In this document: piece after piece, positions 39,747 to 48,068 of the stretch | Numbering within the stretch: the stretch's first letter is position 1 | How the letters are laid out: every line of letters starts with the position of its first letter | Assembly (NCBI GenBank): GCA_028866785.1 | Contig: JAGWHN010000001.1 | Location: forward strand, 1-56,998 | Direction of reading: 5' to 3' | DNA from: Microcaldota archaeon | GTDB lineage: Archaea; Micrarchaeota; Micrarchaeia; Micrarchaeales; CABMGC01 | Length of the DNA stretch: 56,998 nt | Program-made: the position numbers and the translations under genes | Notes under the pieces: model-generated | Database searches by the model: none | Seen by the model: only the letters and a program-made list of their open reading frames with translations | Told to the model about the DNA's origin: nothing

Positions 39747-41448
39747 CTATCGCAAGATAATCCGCGCCAGTGTTGAGCAGCGTCCAGACCGCGTCCTCTG
39801 GCGTCATTACTATTGGCTGTCCGTGCTTATTTAAGCTTGTATTGAGCAGTGCACCGGTTCCTGTTTCGCTCTTCACTTTGAGCAGAAGCTTCCTGTAGAG
39901 CTTGTTCTCATCGCCAAGTATCTGCGGCCTTGTTGTCCCGTCTATGTGGGATGCTGCAACTAGCTCATGCATCCTGCTCTTCTTGACCCGGTATCCTGTT
40001 GTCATGAATTTGTTTTCGCGAATATATGGCTCAAGAAGCTTCTTTGCATCCTCCTCAAGGATCGTGCTTGCAAAAGGCTGATAGTAAGGGCGCCTCTTGA
40101 TTATGAGGTTTGTGCTGTTTCTGTACTCAGCATCATTTGCAAGGGAAAGCACACTCCTGTTTCCAAGTCCACGCGGACCGTACTCCATTCTGCCCTGAAA
40201 CCACAGGACAATCTGCTTCTCATCAACCATCTTCTCTCCAGTGTACCCTGCAATGTCCCTTTGCTCCTCGTACTCGATCTTCCCCGCCCTCTTGTGCTTC
40301 TTTAGCACCTTTTCTATTTCAGCGTTGGAGTACTTTGGCCCGTAGTAGAGATTGTCAATCTGCTTTCTTTCAAGCTTTCCGTTCTCAAGGAAGTCGACAT
40401 AGTATGCCGCCCCTACCGGAAGCCCTCCGTCCCCCATGTGCGGAAAGACAAAGAAGTCCTCGACCTCCGGAAGCTCGTTGATCATCATGTTGACTATTAT
40501 GTTGGAGAAGAATCCGCCAGAAACCGCAATCTTCCTTATGCCCGTCTCCTTGATGTACTGCCGAATTATCTTTAGCACCTGATTCTCAGCATGCTTTTGC
40601 ACTGCATAAGCAAATGACTCCCTGTTGTTCCTCCAGAGAATGTGGTCCTTTAGGTACTCCGCAAGAAGATACTCGTACTTCCTCCCGTTGTTGCTCACAA
40701 GTTGCCTTCGCTTCTCATCATAGTACGAGATGTCATAGAGCTCCTTTATCTCCGAAGGGTAGGAGTATGCGGCAAGGCTCATTAATTTTCCCTCATCCTC
40801 GCTGTATCTCATGTCGCATGCGACTGTCGCTGCGCCATAGAGTATGCCTAGGCTTGCGCTCGCCTTGAACTCGTTTAGCCTCTTTATCTCGCCGTTTATC
40901 CCGGTCGAGACCGTTCCGCTAACTCCGTCCCCCGCCCCATCAATTGTGATGATGAGCGCATCCTTGAAGCCAGATGCGTAGTATGCTGAGGCTGCATGCG
41001 CGGTGTGGTGCTCAACAAAGATAACTTCTTTGTTTATCCCGATTTTCCCAAGCCTTTGATTGAAAACATAGGTTCCGATAGTCTCTCCCGCAGCCTTCCA
41101 GAGCCATCTTGGATGCTGGTCTTGGATTGCCTTGAAAAATAGGTTTCTGAGCTTCATCCTAAAGCGCGATGGCTTTTCAAACTCCTTTCTCCAGACCTTC
41201 CTTCGCTTGACCTCAAGGTATGGAATCATCCTTGCAAACATTGCGCTTCCGCCTATCCATGGAACTGCGATCTTCTGGACATCGTCAATCTCGTTTTCGC
41301 CAAGCAGGTACTTGATTGAGTTAATCGGAAAGCCGACATCGTTCTTAAGCTTCGTGAAGCGCTCCTCGTTTACGGCCCCAATCACCCTACCCTTTTGCAC
41401 GATTCCTGCTCCCGCGTCATGGGCATCGTGAATGGATAGAATAGACAT
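39721..41448 (-). CDS. NodU/CmcH-family carbamoyltransferase
   Basis: The 575-residue protein has the Kae1-like ATPase N-terminal domain (SIHDAHDAGAGI at the start, HHTAHAASAYYASGF, ITIDGAGDGVSGTV) and the carbamoyltransferase C-terminal domain (GRMEYGPRGLGNRSVL and NTSLNKHGQPIV). The family uses carbamoyl phosphate and ATP to O-carbamoylate sugars or hydroxyls. Family members usually have 540-600 residues. It begins at ATG 41448, divergent from the methyltransferase, and overlaps the phosphatase-like gene. It probably decorates a surface glycan. Confidence 0.9.
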   Translation of the reverse strand: MSILSIHDAHDAGAGIVQKGRVIGAVNEERFTKLKNDVGFPINSIKYLLGENEIDDVQKIAVPWIGGSAMFARMIPYLEVKRRKVWRKEFEKPSRFRMKLRNLFFKAIQDQHPRWLWKAAGETIGTYVFNQRLGKIGINKEVIFVEHHTAHAASAYYASGFKDALIITIDGAGDGVSGTVSTGINGEIKRLNEFKASASLGILYGAATVACDMRYSEDEGKLMSLAAYSYPSEIKELYDISYYDEKRRQLVSNNGRKYEYLLAEYLKDHILWRNNRESFAYAVQKHAENQVLKIIRQYIKETGIRKIAVSGGFFSNIIVNMMINELPEVEDFFVFPHMGDGGLPVGAAYYVDFLENGKLERKQIDNLYYGPKYSNAEIEKVLKKHKRAGKIEYEEQRDIAGYTGEKMVDEKQIVLWFQGRMEYGPRGLGNRSVLSLANDAEYRNSTNLIIKRRPYYQPFASTILEEDAKKLLEPYIRENKFMTTGYRVKKSRMHELVAASHIDGTTRPQILGDENKLYRKLLLKVKSETGTGALLNTSLNKHGQPIVMTPEDAVWTLLNTGADYLAIGDFFVEKK

Positions 41449-41527
41449 TTTAGAACCTACAAGAAACTGAATGGTATCACTTTTTATATTTTAAATATTT
41501 ATCTATAATCGGGGGTTAGGGGGTTAA

Positions 41528-42202
41528 TTGAAGGACGGTGAGCGCAACTTCTTCACCGATGTTGCAAGCAATTACGATAAGCTGAGCAAGTCCCTTACCG
41601 CAGGCCTTGACAACATCTGGAGGAGGAGGGCAATCGAGCTTGCATCAGGATACAAAAGCGCAAGCGTGCTGGACGTAGCCACTGGAACGGGAAATGTGGC
41701 GATACTCCTTGCAAAAAAGTACCAGAATTACAAGATAATGGGCATCGACTTCAACAGGGAGATGCTTGAGATAGCGAGGAAGAAGAGCAGGGGGCTAAAG
41801 AACCTCAAGTATGCAAACGGGGACGTAGAGTCCCTTAGGCTCAAGAACAACTCCTTTGACGTCGTGATGCTCGCATTCGCGCTTGGAACATTTGACGACC
41901 TCCCAAAGGCGATCTCTGAGATGAAGAGGGTGCTCAGGCCCGGAGGGAGGCTCATACTTCTCGACATCAACAAGTCAAGAAACAAGCTATTCAACTCGTT
42001 TTTGAACGCGTACCAGACCTTTAGCCTGACGCCAACCTTCAATGTCGAGATGCGAAGGGAGATCAACATGTTCATACACAGCAAGAAGCTGGACGTGGAC
42101 AAGGAGATGCTGCTCCACCTGCTTGAGCAGGCGGACCTCAAGGAGATAAAGTGCAGGGACATGAGCTTTAGGACCGTATTCATAATCAGTTGCGTGAAAT
42201 GA
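41528..42202 (+). CDS. UbiE/MenG-like SAM-dependent methyltransferase
   Basis: The 224-residue class I methyltransferase starts at TTG 41528. It has VLDVATGTGNVAILLA (SAM motif I), GIDFNREMLEIA (motif II), NGDVESLRLKNNSFDVV and LRPGGRLILLD (post motifs). FFTDVASNYDKLSKSLTAGLDNIWRR matches the UbiE/MenG N-terminus that positions a quinone. It could make the menaquinone used by cytochrome bd, though menaquinone biosynthesis genes are not visible here. It overlaps nth by 4 nt. Confidence 0.82.
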   Translation: MKDGERNFFTDVASNYDKLSKSLTAGLDNIWRRRAIELASGYKSASVLDVATGTGNVAILLAKKYQNYKIMGIDFNREMLEIARKKSRGLKNLKYANGDVESLRLKNNSFDVVMLAFALGTFDDLPKAISEMKRVLRPGGRLILLDINKSRNKLFNSFLNAYQTFSLTPTFNVEMRREINMFIHSKKLDVDKEMLLHLLEQADLKEIKCRDMSFRTVFIISCVK

Positions 42203-42843
42203 TGCAGCAAAACTTCCCCGAAACCGTGATGAAAAGGCTGATGAAGCACTACGGGGACCAAAAGGAGGCGATGCTCCACTTCTCAAACCCTACGGAGCTA
42301 CTCGTCGCAACAATGCTCTCGCCCCAGTGCACAGACAAGCAGGTAAACAACGTCACAAAAGTTCTCTTCAAGAAGTACAAAAAATTTAGCGACTACGCAA
42401 ATGCCGACATGAAGGCGCTAAGCAAGGACCTTGGCGGCATAAACTTCTACAAGACAAAGGCAAAGCACGTCAAAAAGTCCGCAAACATCGTGGTGAAGCA
42501 GTTCCACGGAAAGGTTCCGCGAACAATAAGGCAGCTAATGACACTGCCAGGGGTAGGCAGAAAGGTTGCTAATGTAGTTCTCACAAACGGATTCGGGATA
42601 ACCGAGGGGATTGCGATTGACACGCATTGCATCACTGTTGCAAACAGGCTAAGGCTTGCAAGGACAAGAAGGCCGGAGCTAATCGAAAAGGACTTGATGA
42701 GGAAGATCCCAAAGAGGTACTGGCTCTACGCCTCAAACCTTTTCATAACGCTCGGAAGGGACACATGCAAATCGAACAGGAAGGAATGCTTTAGGTGTGT
42801 CCTGAAGGACATCTGCCCATCAAGCAATGTGAAAGTGGTATGA
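42199..42843 (+). CDS. nth: Endonuclease III, DNA glycosylase/AP lyase
   Basis: The 214-residue protein starts at ATG 42199 in the overlap ATGATG. It has the HhH motif LPGVGRKVANVVL with catalytic Lys122, Asp141 (AIDTHCITVANRL) and a C-terminal 4Fe-4S cluster C190, C197, C200 and C206 (C-x6-C-x2-C-x5-C). It removes oxidised pyrimidines. Two start codons lie in tandem (42199, 42202). It is coupled to the upstream methyltransferase and the downstream HIT gene. Confidence 0.95.
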   Translation: MMQQNFPETVMKRLMKHYGDQKEAMLHFSNPTELLVATMLSPQCTDKQVNNVTKVLFKKYKKFSDYANADMKALSKDLGGINFYKTKAKHVKKSANIVVKQFHGKVPRTIRQLMTLPGVGRKVANVVLTNGFGITEGIAIDTHCITVANRLRLARTRRPELIEKDLMRKIPKRYWLYASNLFITLGRDTCKSNRKECFRCVLKDICPSSNVKVV

Positions 42844-43301
42844 TTATGGAGTGTAAGTACTGCAAGCTCATCAAGAACTTGGACGATGTAGTCCTTGAGA
42901 CAAAACACTGGAAGGCAAAGCTCTCCGATGAACAGAGCTATTTGGGCAGGTGCGTGGTATTCTCCAAGCGACACACAGCGGACCTATCAGAGTTAAACCA
43001 GGCAGAATGGGAAGATCTTAGGAACATGGTTATAAAACTGGAGGGAGGCATAAGGGTTTCATTGGGTGCAAGGATGTTCAATTGGGCCTGCCTGATGAAC
43101 AACGCCTATCAGGAAAGAAGCCCGGTCCCGCATGTGCACTGGCATGTTAGACCAAGATATGACAAAAAGGTGAAGATTGGCGGAGTGCTTTTTGAGGACA
43201 GAGAATTTGGACACAACTATGATAGAAGGAGACATAGAGTAATTTCAAAGGAAATAAGGGAAGTAGTAGTGAAAAAAATTATTTCAGGTATTAGGCGATG
43301 A
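42840..43301 (+). CDS. HIT-family nucleotide hydrolase/transferase
   Basis: The 153-residue protein starts at ATG 42840, overlapping the nth stop (ATGA); ATG 42846 is also possible. The HIT triad is PVPHVHWHVRPRY, with the catalytic middle His. An N-terminal MECKYCKLI gives a CxxC that may bind zinc. Family members cleave nucleotide phosphates or AMP conjugates. Codon use becomes more AT-ending from here, unlike nth. The next gene again overlaps by 4 nt. Confidence 0.9.
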   Translation: MIMECKYCKLIKNLDDVVLETKHWKAKLSDEQSYLGRCVVFSKRHTADLSELNQAEWEDLRNMVIKLEGGIRVSLGARMFNWACLMNNAYQERSPVPHVHWHVRPRYDKKVKIGGVLFEDREFGHNYDRRRHRVISKEIREVVVKKIISGIRR

Positions 43302-43693
43302 GGGAAAACAAGCTTTCAATCGAGATAGAGGTTCCGGTGGAGTCAGTTTACAAATTTACGATAAACCCGAGGAACACACCTTTGTGGATTGAGGAGATCA
43401 TGCATGAGGAGGTTGAGGGAAAATCGATAGGGACTGACACAAAATACAGAAATATTGATAGAAATGGGAAATGGACAAGATACATTGTGACCAAATTCAT
43501 ACCTGATGAGGTATTTGAACTAAGGCAGCTCAATGGAAATTATCATGTAAGGTACAGCTATAGGAAACTTTCGGAAAGTAAAACAGATTTAACCTATTTT
43601 GAATGGGTGGACGCAGGGGAGCTAGCTTCACCGCTAGAGGTTTCCACACTCAAAAGGCTAAAGGGAATTTTAGAGACCCATACGAAGGTTTAA
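43298..43693 (+). CDS. START/SRPBCC-like protein
   Basis: The 131-residue protein starts at ATG 43298, overlapping the HIT stop. LSIEIEVPVESVYKFTINPRNTPLWIEEIMHEEVEG, then strands ending ELRQLNGNYHVRYSYRKLSESKTDLTYFEWVD and a final long helix match the SRPBCC ligand-binding fold. Such proteins bind lipids, polyketides or other hydrophobic ligands. The ligand is unknown. Confidence 0.8.
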   Translation: MRENKLSIEIEVPVESVYKFTINPRNTPLWIEEIMHEEVEGKSIGTDTKYRNIDRNGKWTRYIVTKFIPDEVFELRQLNGNYHVRYSYRKLSESKTDLTYFEWVDAGELASPLEVSTLKRLKGILETHTKV

Positions 43694-43736
43694 ATAAAAT
43701 CAAAGGCAATTTAGTCCGATAGTCTTCGGTGTAAAT

Positions 43737-44279
43737 ATGGATTCTAAAGTCATGATAGGGGGAGGGATAGTAATTGTGATTGTAATCGCACTTGCGATTT
43801 ACGCATTTTCTGGCGCAGGAAGCGCATCGCCGCAGACAACAACAATTGCCCAGACAACCACTATTGCCGCAGCTAATGATTCTGGATTGAATACGAACAC
43901 AAATGTGACCACGGCTCCGACCACATCCATAGCACCTACTACAACAGTAGGCGTCCTCTTCAACAACACAGTGCATGCCTCTTCGGCGTACCAGATTTTC
44001 CCAGTCTTGAATCTTTCAACCAACGGGAAGATCGCCACCTCAGACTTCAATCAGACGTACAGGCCTGTAGGAGCGGGCACAAGCGTCTCGATGATATTTG
44101 CGCAGTCCGGAACAACATATAGCGTTATCGTAGAGCCGGGAGAAAAACTGTATTTCATAGACACGAATTTGGGAGATGACAATCCGTCATTCGACTCAAA
44201 CAGCGGCGAGGATGGATATGCTCTGGTGGATGCGAATGGATACGTAGTATCCTCAGTATTTCCGCTTCAGGGCACCTAA
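43737..44279 (+). CDS. Membrane-anchored secreted protein A (tandem paralogue)
   Basis: The 180-residue protein has an N-terminal span (about 5-25), a Thr/Ser/Pro linker with TTTIAQTTT repeats and a C-terminal beta domain ending GDDNPSFDSNSGEDGYALVDANGYVV. The end is shared with protein B at 44321-44755 (GEDNGNFDGSLADDGFVTVDQNGYVV), a recent paralogue. The acidic D/N-rich segment could bind Ca or other cations. The fold is not recognised. It is the first of three tightly linked genes leading to an RnfD-like protein. Confidence 0.65.
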   Translation: MDSKVMIGGGIVIVIVIALAIYAFSGAGSASPQTTTIAQTTTIAAANDSGLNTNTNVTTAPTTSIAPTTTVGVLFNNTVHASSAYQIFPVLNLSTNGKIATSDFNQTYRPVGAGTSVSMIFAQSGTTYSVIVEPGEKLYFIDTNLGDDNPSFDSNSGEDGYALVDANGYVVSSVFPLQGT

Positions 44280-44320
44280 CCAAATTAGGAGCGGGGCGCT
44301 TGATGGGCTAAGGCGAGGCA

Positions 44321-44755
44321 ATGGACAAAAAAATGGTTTTAGGAGCAATAATAGTCTTGGCGATCTTGGGGATGGCGCTCCATTTTAGCGGGACATCATC
44401 CAATATTGCAGGGGCAGGCGCAAATCTGACCAACCAATCCACGCAGTCAAATAGAACCCTGTTTTCAAATTCGCCATACTCACAATTTTCATACCTGGTT
44501 TCTTCAAATGCCCTCACATACCAAGCACAGGCGGCTCTTGCGGGGTTCAATCTCACCAAAACGCAGCTTGCAAACGGATCTACTGAGATGAAAATTTCGG
44601 TGATTGGCACAAACATAAACCAAACGGTGCTGCTAAGCCCTGGATATAAGGAGTATGTTGTTGAAACCTCATTCGGGGAGGACAACGGGAATTTTGACGG
44701 GTCCCTTGCCGATGACGGTTTTGTGACGGTCGACCAGAACGGTTACGTAGTGTAG
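44321..44755 (+). CDS. Membrane-anchored secreted protein B (tandem paralogue)
   Basis: The 144-residue protein has an N-terminal span (about 5-20) and an extracellular domain with many NxS/T sequons. Its last 40 residues are colinear with protein A (FGEDNGNFDGSLADDGF and QNGYVV), and the C-terminus stops right at YVV, about ten residues shorter than A. The linker is much shorter. It is 10 nt upstream of the RnfD-like gene. Confidence 0.65.
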   Translation: MDKKMVLGAIIVLAILGMALHFSGTSSNIAGAGANLTNQSTQSNRTLFSNSPYSQFSYLVSSNALTYQAQAALAGFNLTKTQLANGSTEMKISVIGTNINQTVLLSPGYKEYVVETSFGEDNGNFDGSLADDGFVTVDQNGYVV

Positions 44756-44765
44756 AACGAATAAC

Positions 44766-45533
44766 ATGGGAATATTTAGCAGAACTACAGGCTCGATGCA
44801 CAACTTAACCGTACTGCTGCTTGCCCTTTTTGCACTCTGGTCAAGCTATCTGCTGGGCAAGATCCCATACGGCATCATTCTCGCCCTAGCCGTGATCGTC
44901 TTTGGCGAATTCCTAATCTTCAGGTACTACATCAAGAGGGCCTTCAAGTTCCCCTACTCGGGGATAATAACCGGGTTCATAATCGGATCCGTTGCGCCCT
45001 TGGGTGCGCCGCCGCTGGCGATTTTGCTGGCCTGCATGGCAGCCCTTGTCGCCAAGTTTTTAATAAGGGGAAAGAGCGGCAATATCTTCAATCCCGCGAC
45101 ATTCGGGCTGCTTCTCGGACTTGGGGCGCTTGGAATCGGAGATGAATGGTGGGCCATGGCGCCCAATTTCAGCCTTGCGGGATTTGCCATACCAATTGCG
45201 ATTGTGCTAATAGTGGCGGCATACGAGGCACGAAGGCTCGCGTCATCCGCGAGCTTCCTTGTGGTTTCAATTGCGCTTTTTCTAATTACGGGAAATTCCG
45301 GGGGATCGCTTGGGGCCTCGGCTGCGGCGCTTTTGGGAATGAACTTCTATTTCGCATTCATCATGATTGCAGATCCCAAGACCTCGCCGCATAAGGGGAT
45401 CGACCAGATGGCATTTGGAGGCGGAATCGCGGCAATCTCAACGGCGCTCTTAATTTACGGGGTGCCGTATTCCCTTCTAATCGCCCTCCTTGCAGGCAAT
45501 CTTGGATACTTTTTATATCGGAGATTTTCATAA
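44766..45533 (+). CDS. RnfD/NqrB-like membrane protein
   Basis: The 255-residue protein has about eight spans. SGNIFNPATFGLLLGL and FIMIADPKTSPHKG match the conserved FNPA and DPxTSP motifs of RnfD/NqrB, integral subunits of Na+/H+-pumping redox complexes. It is shorter than RnfD (about 320-350). The [S/T]GAT flavinylation motif is not seen, so it may not carry covalent FMN. No other Rnf/Nqr subunit is nearby. It follows two secreted paralogues and precedes the ATPase operon. Confidence 0.72.
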   Translation: MGIFSRTTGSMHNLTVLLLALFALWSSYLLGKIPYGIILALAVIVFGEFLIFRYYIKRAFKFPYSGIITGFIIGSVAPLGAPPLAILLACMAALVAKFLIRGKSGNIFNPATFGLLLGLGALGIGDEWWAMAPNFSLAGFAIPIAIVLIVAAYEARRLASSASFLVVSIALFLITGNSGGSLGASAAALLGMNFYFAFIMIADPKTSPHKGIDQMAFGGGIAAISTALLIYGVPYSLLIALLAGNLGYFLYRRFS

Positions 45534-45540
45534 CGATTGG

Positions 45541-45550
45541 CTTAAATACC
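45541..45550 (+). promoter_or_regulatory. TATA-like box of the ATPase operon
   Basis: CTTAAATACC lies 8 nt after the RnfD-like stop and about 75 nt before the first ATPase start, implying a leader of about 50 nt. Confidence 0.5.
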
Positions 45551-45575
45551 TTGTTTTCTCATAGTAATTGTTTTA

Positions 45576-45604
45576 CTGGTTTTTTACGGAAAATAGAAAA
45601 CCAG
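45576..45604 (+). promoter_or_regulatory. Leader hairpin of the ATPase operon
   Basis: CTGGTTTT (45576-45583) and AAAACCAG (45597-45604) form a perfect 8-bp stem that extends with a wobble pair. It is placed at the 5' end of the predicted mRNA. A second pair, TGTTTTCT (45552-45559) with AGAAAACA (45603-45610), partly competes with it but may lie upstream of the start of transcription. Confidence 0.45.
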
Positions 45605-45620
45605 AAAACAGCTGATTCCT

Positions 45621-45947
45621 ATGGATAAGGAAATAAAATCCATTAACGAAGTTCAAGACGCTGAAGCTGAAGCCACAAAGCTTGTGGAAAGGGCCCTCTC
45701 CAAGAAGCAAAAGGAGATAGAGGACGCTAATTCTGAGGCAAGAAAGATAATGGAGGATGCCGAGCACAGGGCAAAAGAGGAGATTGCAGCCTCAGTGATA
45801 ACCACCCAAAAGGAGCTCGAGAGGCTAAAGGGTGACGAGACAAAGGCTACCCACAAGGCGGTGGAGCAGATAAAGAAGATGAAACTCTCACAAAGCAAGA
45901 TAAAGGAGATATCTGAGAGAGTGGCAAAAGAGATTGCCGGTGAATAA
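45621..45947 (+). CDS. atpH: A/V-type ATPase subunit H (peripheral stalk)
   Basis: This 108-residue, highly charged, nearly all-helical coiled coil pairs with subunit E to form the peripheral stalk (AhaH/subunit G family). It opens the operon, as in many archaea. The frame has no membrane span. Assignment rests on length, coiled-coil composition and position directly upstream of subunit I. Confidence 0.82.
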   Translation: MDKEIKSINEVQDAEAEATKLVERALSKKQKEIEDANSEARKIMEDAEHRAKEEIAASVITTQKELERLKGDETKATHKAVEQIKKMKLSQSKIKEISERVAKEIAGE

Positions 45948-45949
45948 TC

Positions 45950-47806
45950 ATGTTAAGCACGGAGCCTATGCAAAAGGTCAGGATGCTTTTCCTAGACCAG
46001 GAGCGTGATGGCGTCGTCGCATTCTTGCACAAGCAGGGGATTTTGGACCTAAGGAGGAGCAAGCTTGAGCTTGGTGAGGTCCAGTCTGCAGTCGCGACGG
46101 AGATCTCCAATTCGCTAATCAGGGTAAACGGCGCACTTCAGCTCCTAAGTCAGTCTGAAATAAGGCAGACCCCGAATTTGACGCTTGAAAAGCTCATCCA
46201 AAAAGTGAAAAACGCCTCTTACATCGATGGGATTTACCAGCTTGGCGAAAAGAGAAGGGAGATGAGCGAGGATTTTGCGAACCTCGATTACGGCGAGCGC
46301 ATCGCAAACGCATTTTCGGGAGTTGAAATTGACTTCTCAAGGCTTGTGAGCAACGCGCTCTCATTCAAGGCATTCCTCGCGGATGCAAAGAGCGCGGAGA
46401 GGATCTCGGAGGCCTTAAAGAGAACCAAGATAAAAAGCGACCTTATCGTAAGGAAAGTCGACAAGAGGACCATGCTTCTTTTTGTGGCGTACGACAAGAC
46501 CCACTCGCTCGAAGATGTAACAAAGGGATTCAAGCTTGAGGAGATTGACCTGAAGTCAAAGTACCTCATAGGAACTCCGCAGCACGCCCTCTCAAACATA
46601 AAGAAGGTGAGGGAAACCTACTCGCACTTAATAAAGGAGACAGAAAAGGAGCTTGGAACAATGAGCGGCAAGCACTATTCAGAACTCTGCGCCTTCAGGG
46701 AGATGCTTGAAATAGAGGCTCAAAGGGCGGGCGCCAGCACCACATTCAAGAGGACGGAGAAGGTCTTCGTTGTGGAGGGGTGGGTGCCGGCAAAGAACTA
46801 TGATGAATTTGCGGCGGCGGTTAAGAAGTTCACTAAGAACAAATTTGAGATTGAGAAGCTACATGACAAGGAGCTTGCGCCGACGTTGGTGAACAGGCCG
46901 GCCTTCCTAAAGCCATTTGACTTCCTGATGGAGTTCTACTCGGTGCCGAGGAGCGACGAGATAGACCCGACCTGGATATTCATCATAACATTCCCGATAT
47001 TTTACGGGCTAATGATCAGCGACGTGGGGTACGGAGTGCTCTCATTCCTTCTTGGATGGTTTATCGCAAAGAAGACAAAGCCTGATGATCTTTTGCATAA
47101 CGTTGCAAAGGTCTGGCAGCTCTGCGCGATATCTGCAGTGATATTCGGATTCCTCTCAAACCAGTACTTCGGATTTGAGCTGAACCAGAACTTCACAAGC
47201 TTCGTAGGATTCAACTGGGTCACAAATGCGACATCGATCCTGGTCTTCACGATAGTCTTCGGTCTCATACAGGTCATACTCGGATTTGCGTTCAGCTTCT
47301 ACAACCAGTGGAAGCACGGGCATGTCAAGCACGCGATGAGCAAGCTCAGCTCGATAATCACGATACTTGTCGGGACTGCCGCAGTATATGGATTCTTCAC
47401 AGGGGCAAGCTACACGGGCGCATTCGGCATACTCACGGCAATCTTCGTTGTGATCACGGCAGTCATCAGCGGGATTGAGGCAAGCGAGATAACAAACCTG
47501 ATGACCCACCCCCTAAGCTACGCCAGAATCCTAGGATTCGGGATGGCAAGCGTCATCATCGCAAGGCTCATCGACAATTCGTTCACCCCTAGCTTTAACG
47601 GGGGCATATTAGGGTTTATAATCTTGCTAGTCATATTCCTATTACTCCACTTTGTGAACATGGTTCTCGGGATGTTTGAGGGCCTAATCCAAGGCGTCAG
47701 GCTGAACTTTGTAGAGTTCTTCTCGAAGTTCTACACAGGAGGGGGAGTCAAGTTCAGGCCTTTCTCATACAAGAGAGTGAATACGAAGGAATCGGATAAC
47801 GTTTAA
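45950..47806 (+). CDS. atpI: A/V-type ATPase subunit I (a)
   Basis: The 618-residue protein has a soluble N-terminal half (about 1-340), with helices that form the stator, and a C-terminal membrane half with about seven to eight spans, including the VVEGWVPAKNYD segment, PTWIFIITFPIFYGLMISDVGYG, and the Arg-containing helix THPLSYARILGFGMASV that lets ions pass to the K ring. Length is close to family size (about 620-660). Confidence 0.93.
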   Translation: MLSTEPMQKVRMLFLDQERDGVVAFLHKQGILDLRRSKLELGEVQSAVATEISNSLIRVNGALQLLSQSEIRQTPNLTLEKLIQKVKNASYIDGIYQLGEKRREMSEDFANLDYGERIANAFSGVEIDFSRLVSNALSFKAFLADAKSAERISEALKRTKIKSDLIVRKVDKRTMLLFVAYDKTHSLEDVTKGFKLEEIDLKSKYLIGTPQHALSNIKKVRETYSHLIKETEKELGTMSGKHYSELCAFREMLEIEAQRAGASTTFKRTEKVFVVEGWVPAKNYDEFAAAVKKFTKNKFEIEKLHDKELAPTLVNRPAFLKPFDFLMEFYSVPRSDEIDPTWIFIITFPIFYGLMISDVGYGVLSFLLGWFIAKKTKPDDLLHNVAKVWQLCAISAVIFGFLSNQYFGFELNQNFTSFVGFNWVTNATSILVFTIVFGLIQVILGFAFSFYNQWKHGHVKHAMSKLSSIITILVGTAAVYGFFTGASYTGAFGILTAIFVVITAVISGIEASEITNLMTHPLSYARILGFGMASVIIARLIDNSFTPSFNGGILGFIILLVIFLLLHFVNMVLGMFEGLIQGVRLNFVEFFSKFYTGGGVKFRPFSYKRVNTKESDNV

Positions 47807-47815
47807 GTGAATTAT

Positions 47816-48058
47816 ATGGTAGTACCAATAGATACAGGAGCTGCAATCGCAGCAATCGGAGCTGGAATCGCAATCGCAGGAGGGGCGATCGGAACGGGAG
47901 TCGCGCAGAGCGCAATCGGAGCGGCTGGACTTGGATTAATCGCCGAGAAGCCAGAGGAGCTTGGAAGGGTCCTTCTGTTCATGGTCATTCCTGAAACGCT
48001 GCTCATCTTCGGATTCGTAATCGCGATCTTGATCATGCTCTACGCAGGCATAGTGTAA
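47816..48058 (+). CDS. atpK: A/V-type ATPase subunit K (c, proteolipid)
   Basis: The 80-residue hairpin proteolipid has two spans. The ion-binding Glu60 lies in VIPETLLIF of the second span; Gln31 in the first span (VAQSAIG) and Thr61 are at positions used as additional Na+ ligands in Na+-coupled c-rings. The start ATG 47816 is preceded by GTGA; GTG 47807 is also in frame. It is a single-hairpin form, not duplicated. Confidence 0.92.
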   Translation: MVVPIDTGAAIAAIGAGIAIAGGAIGTGVAQSAIGAAGLGLIAEKPEELGRVLLFMVIPETLLIFGFVIAILIMLYAGIV

Positions 48059-48068
48059 AGGGTTGCAT

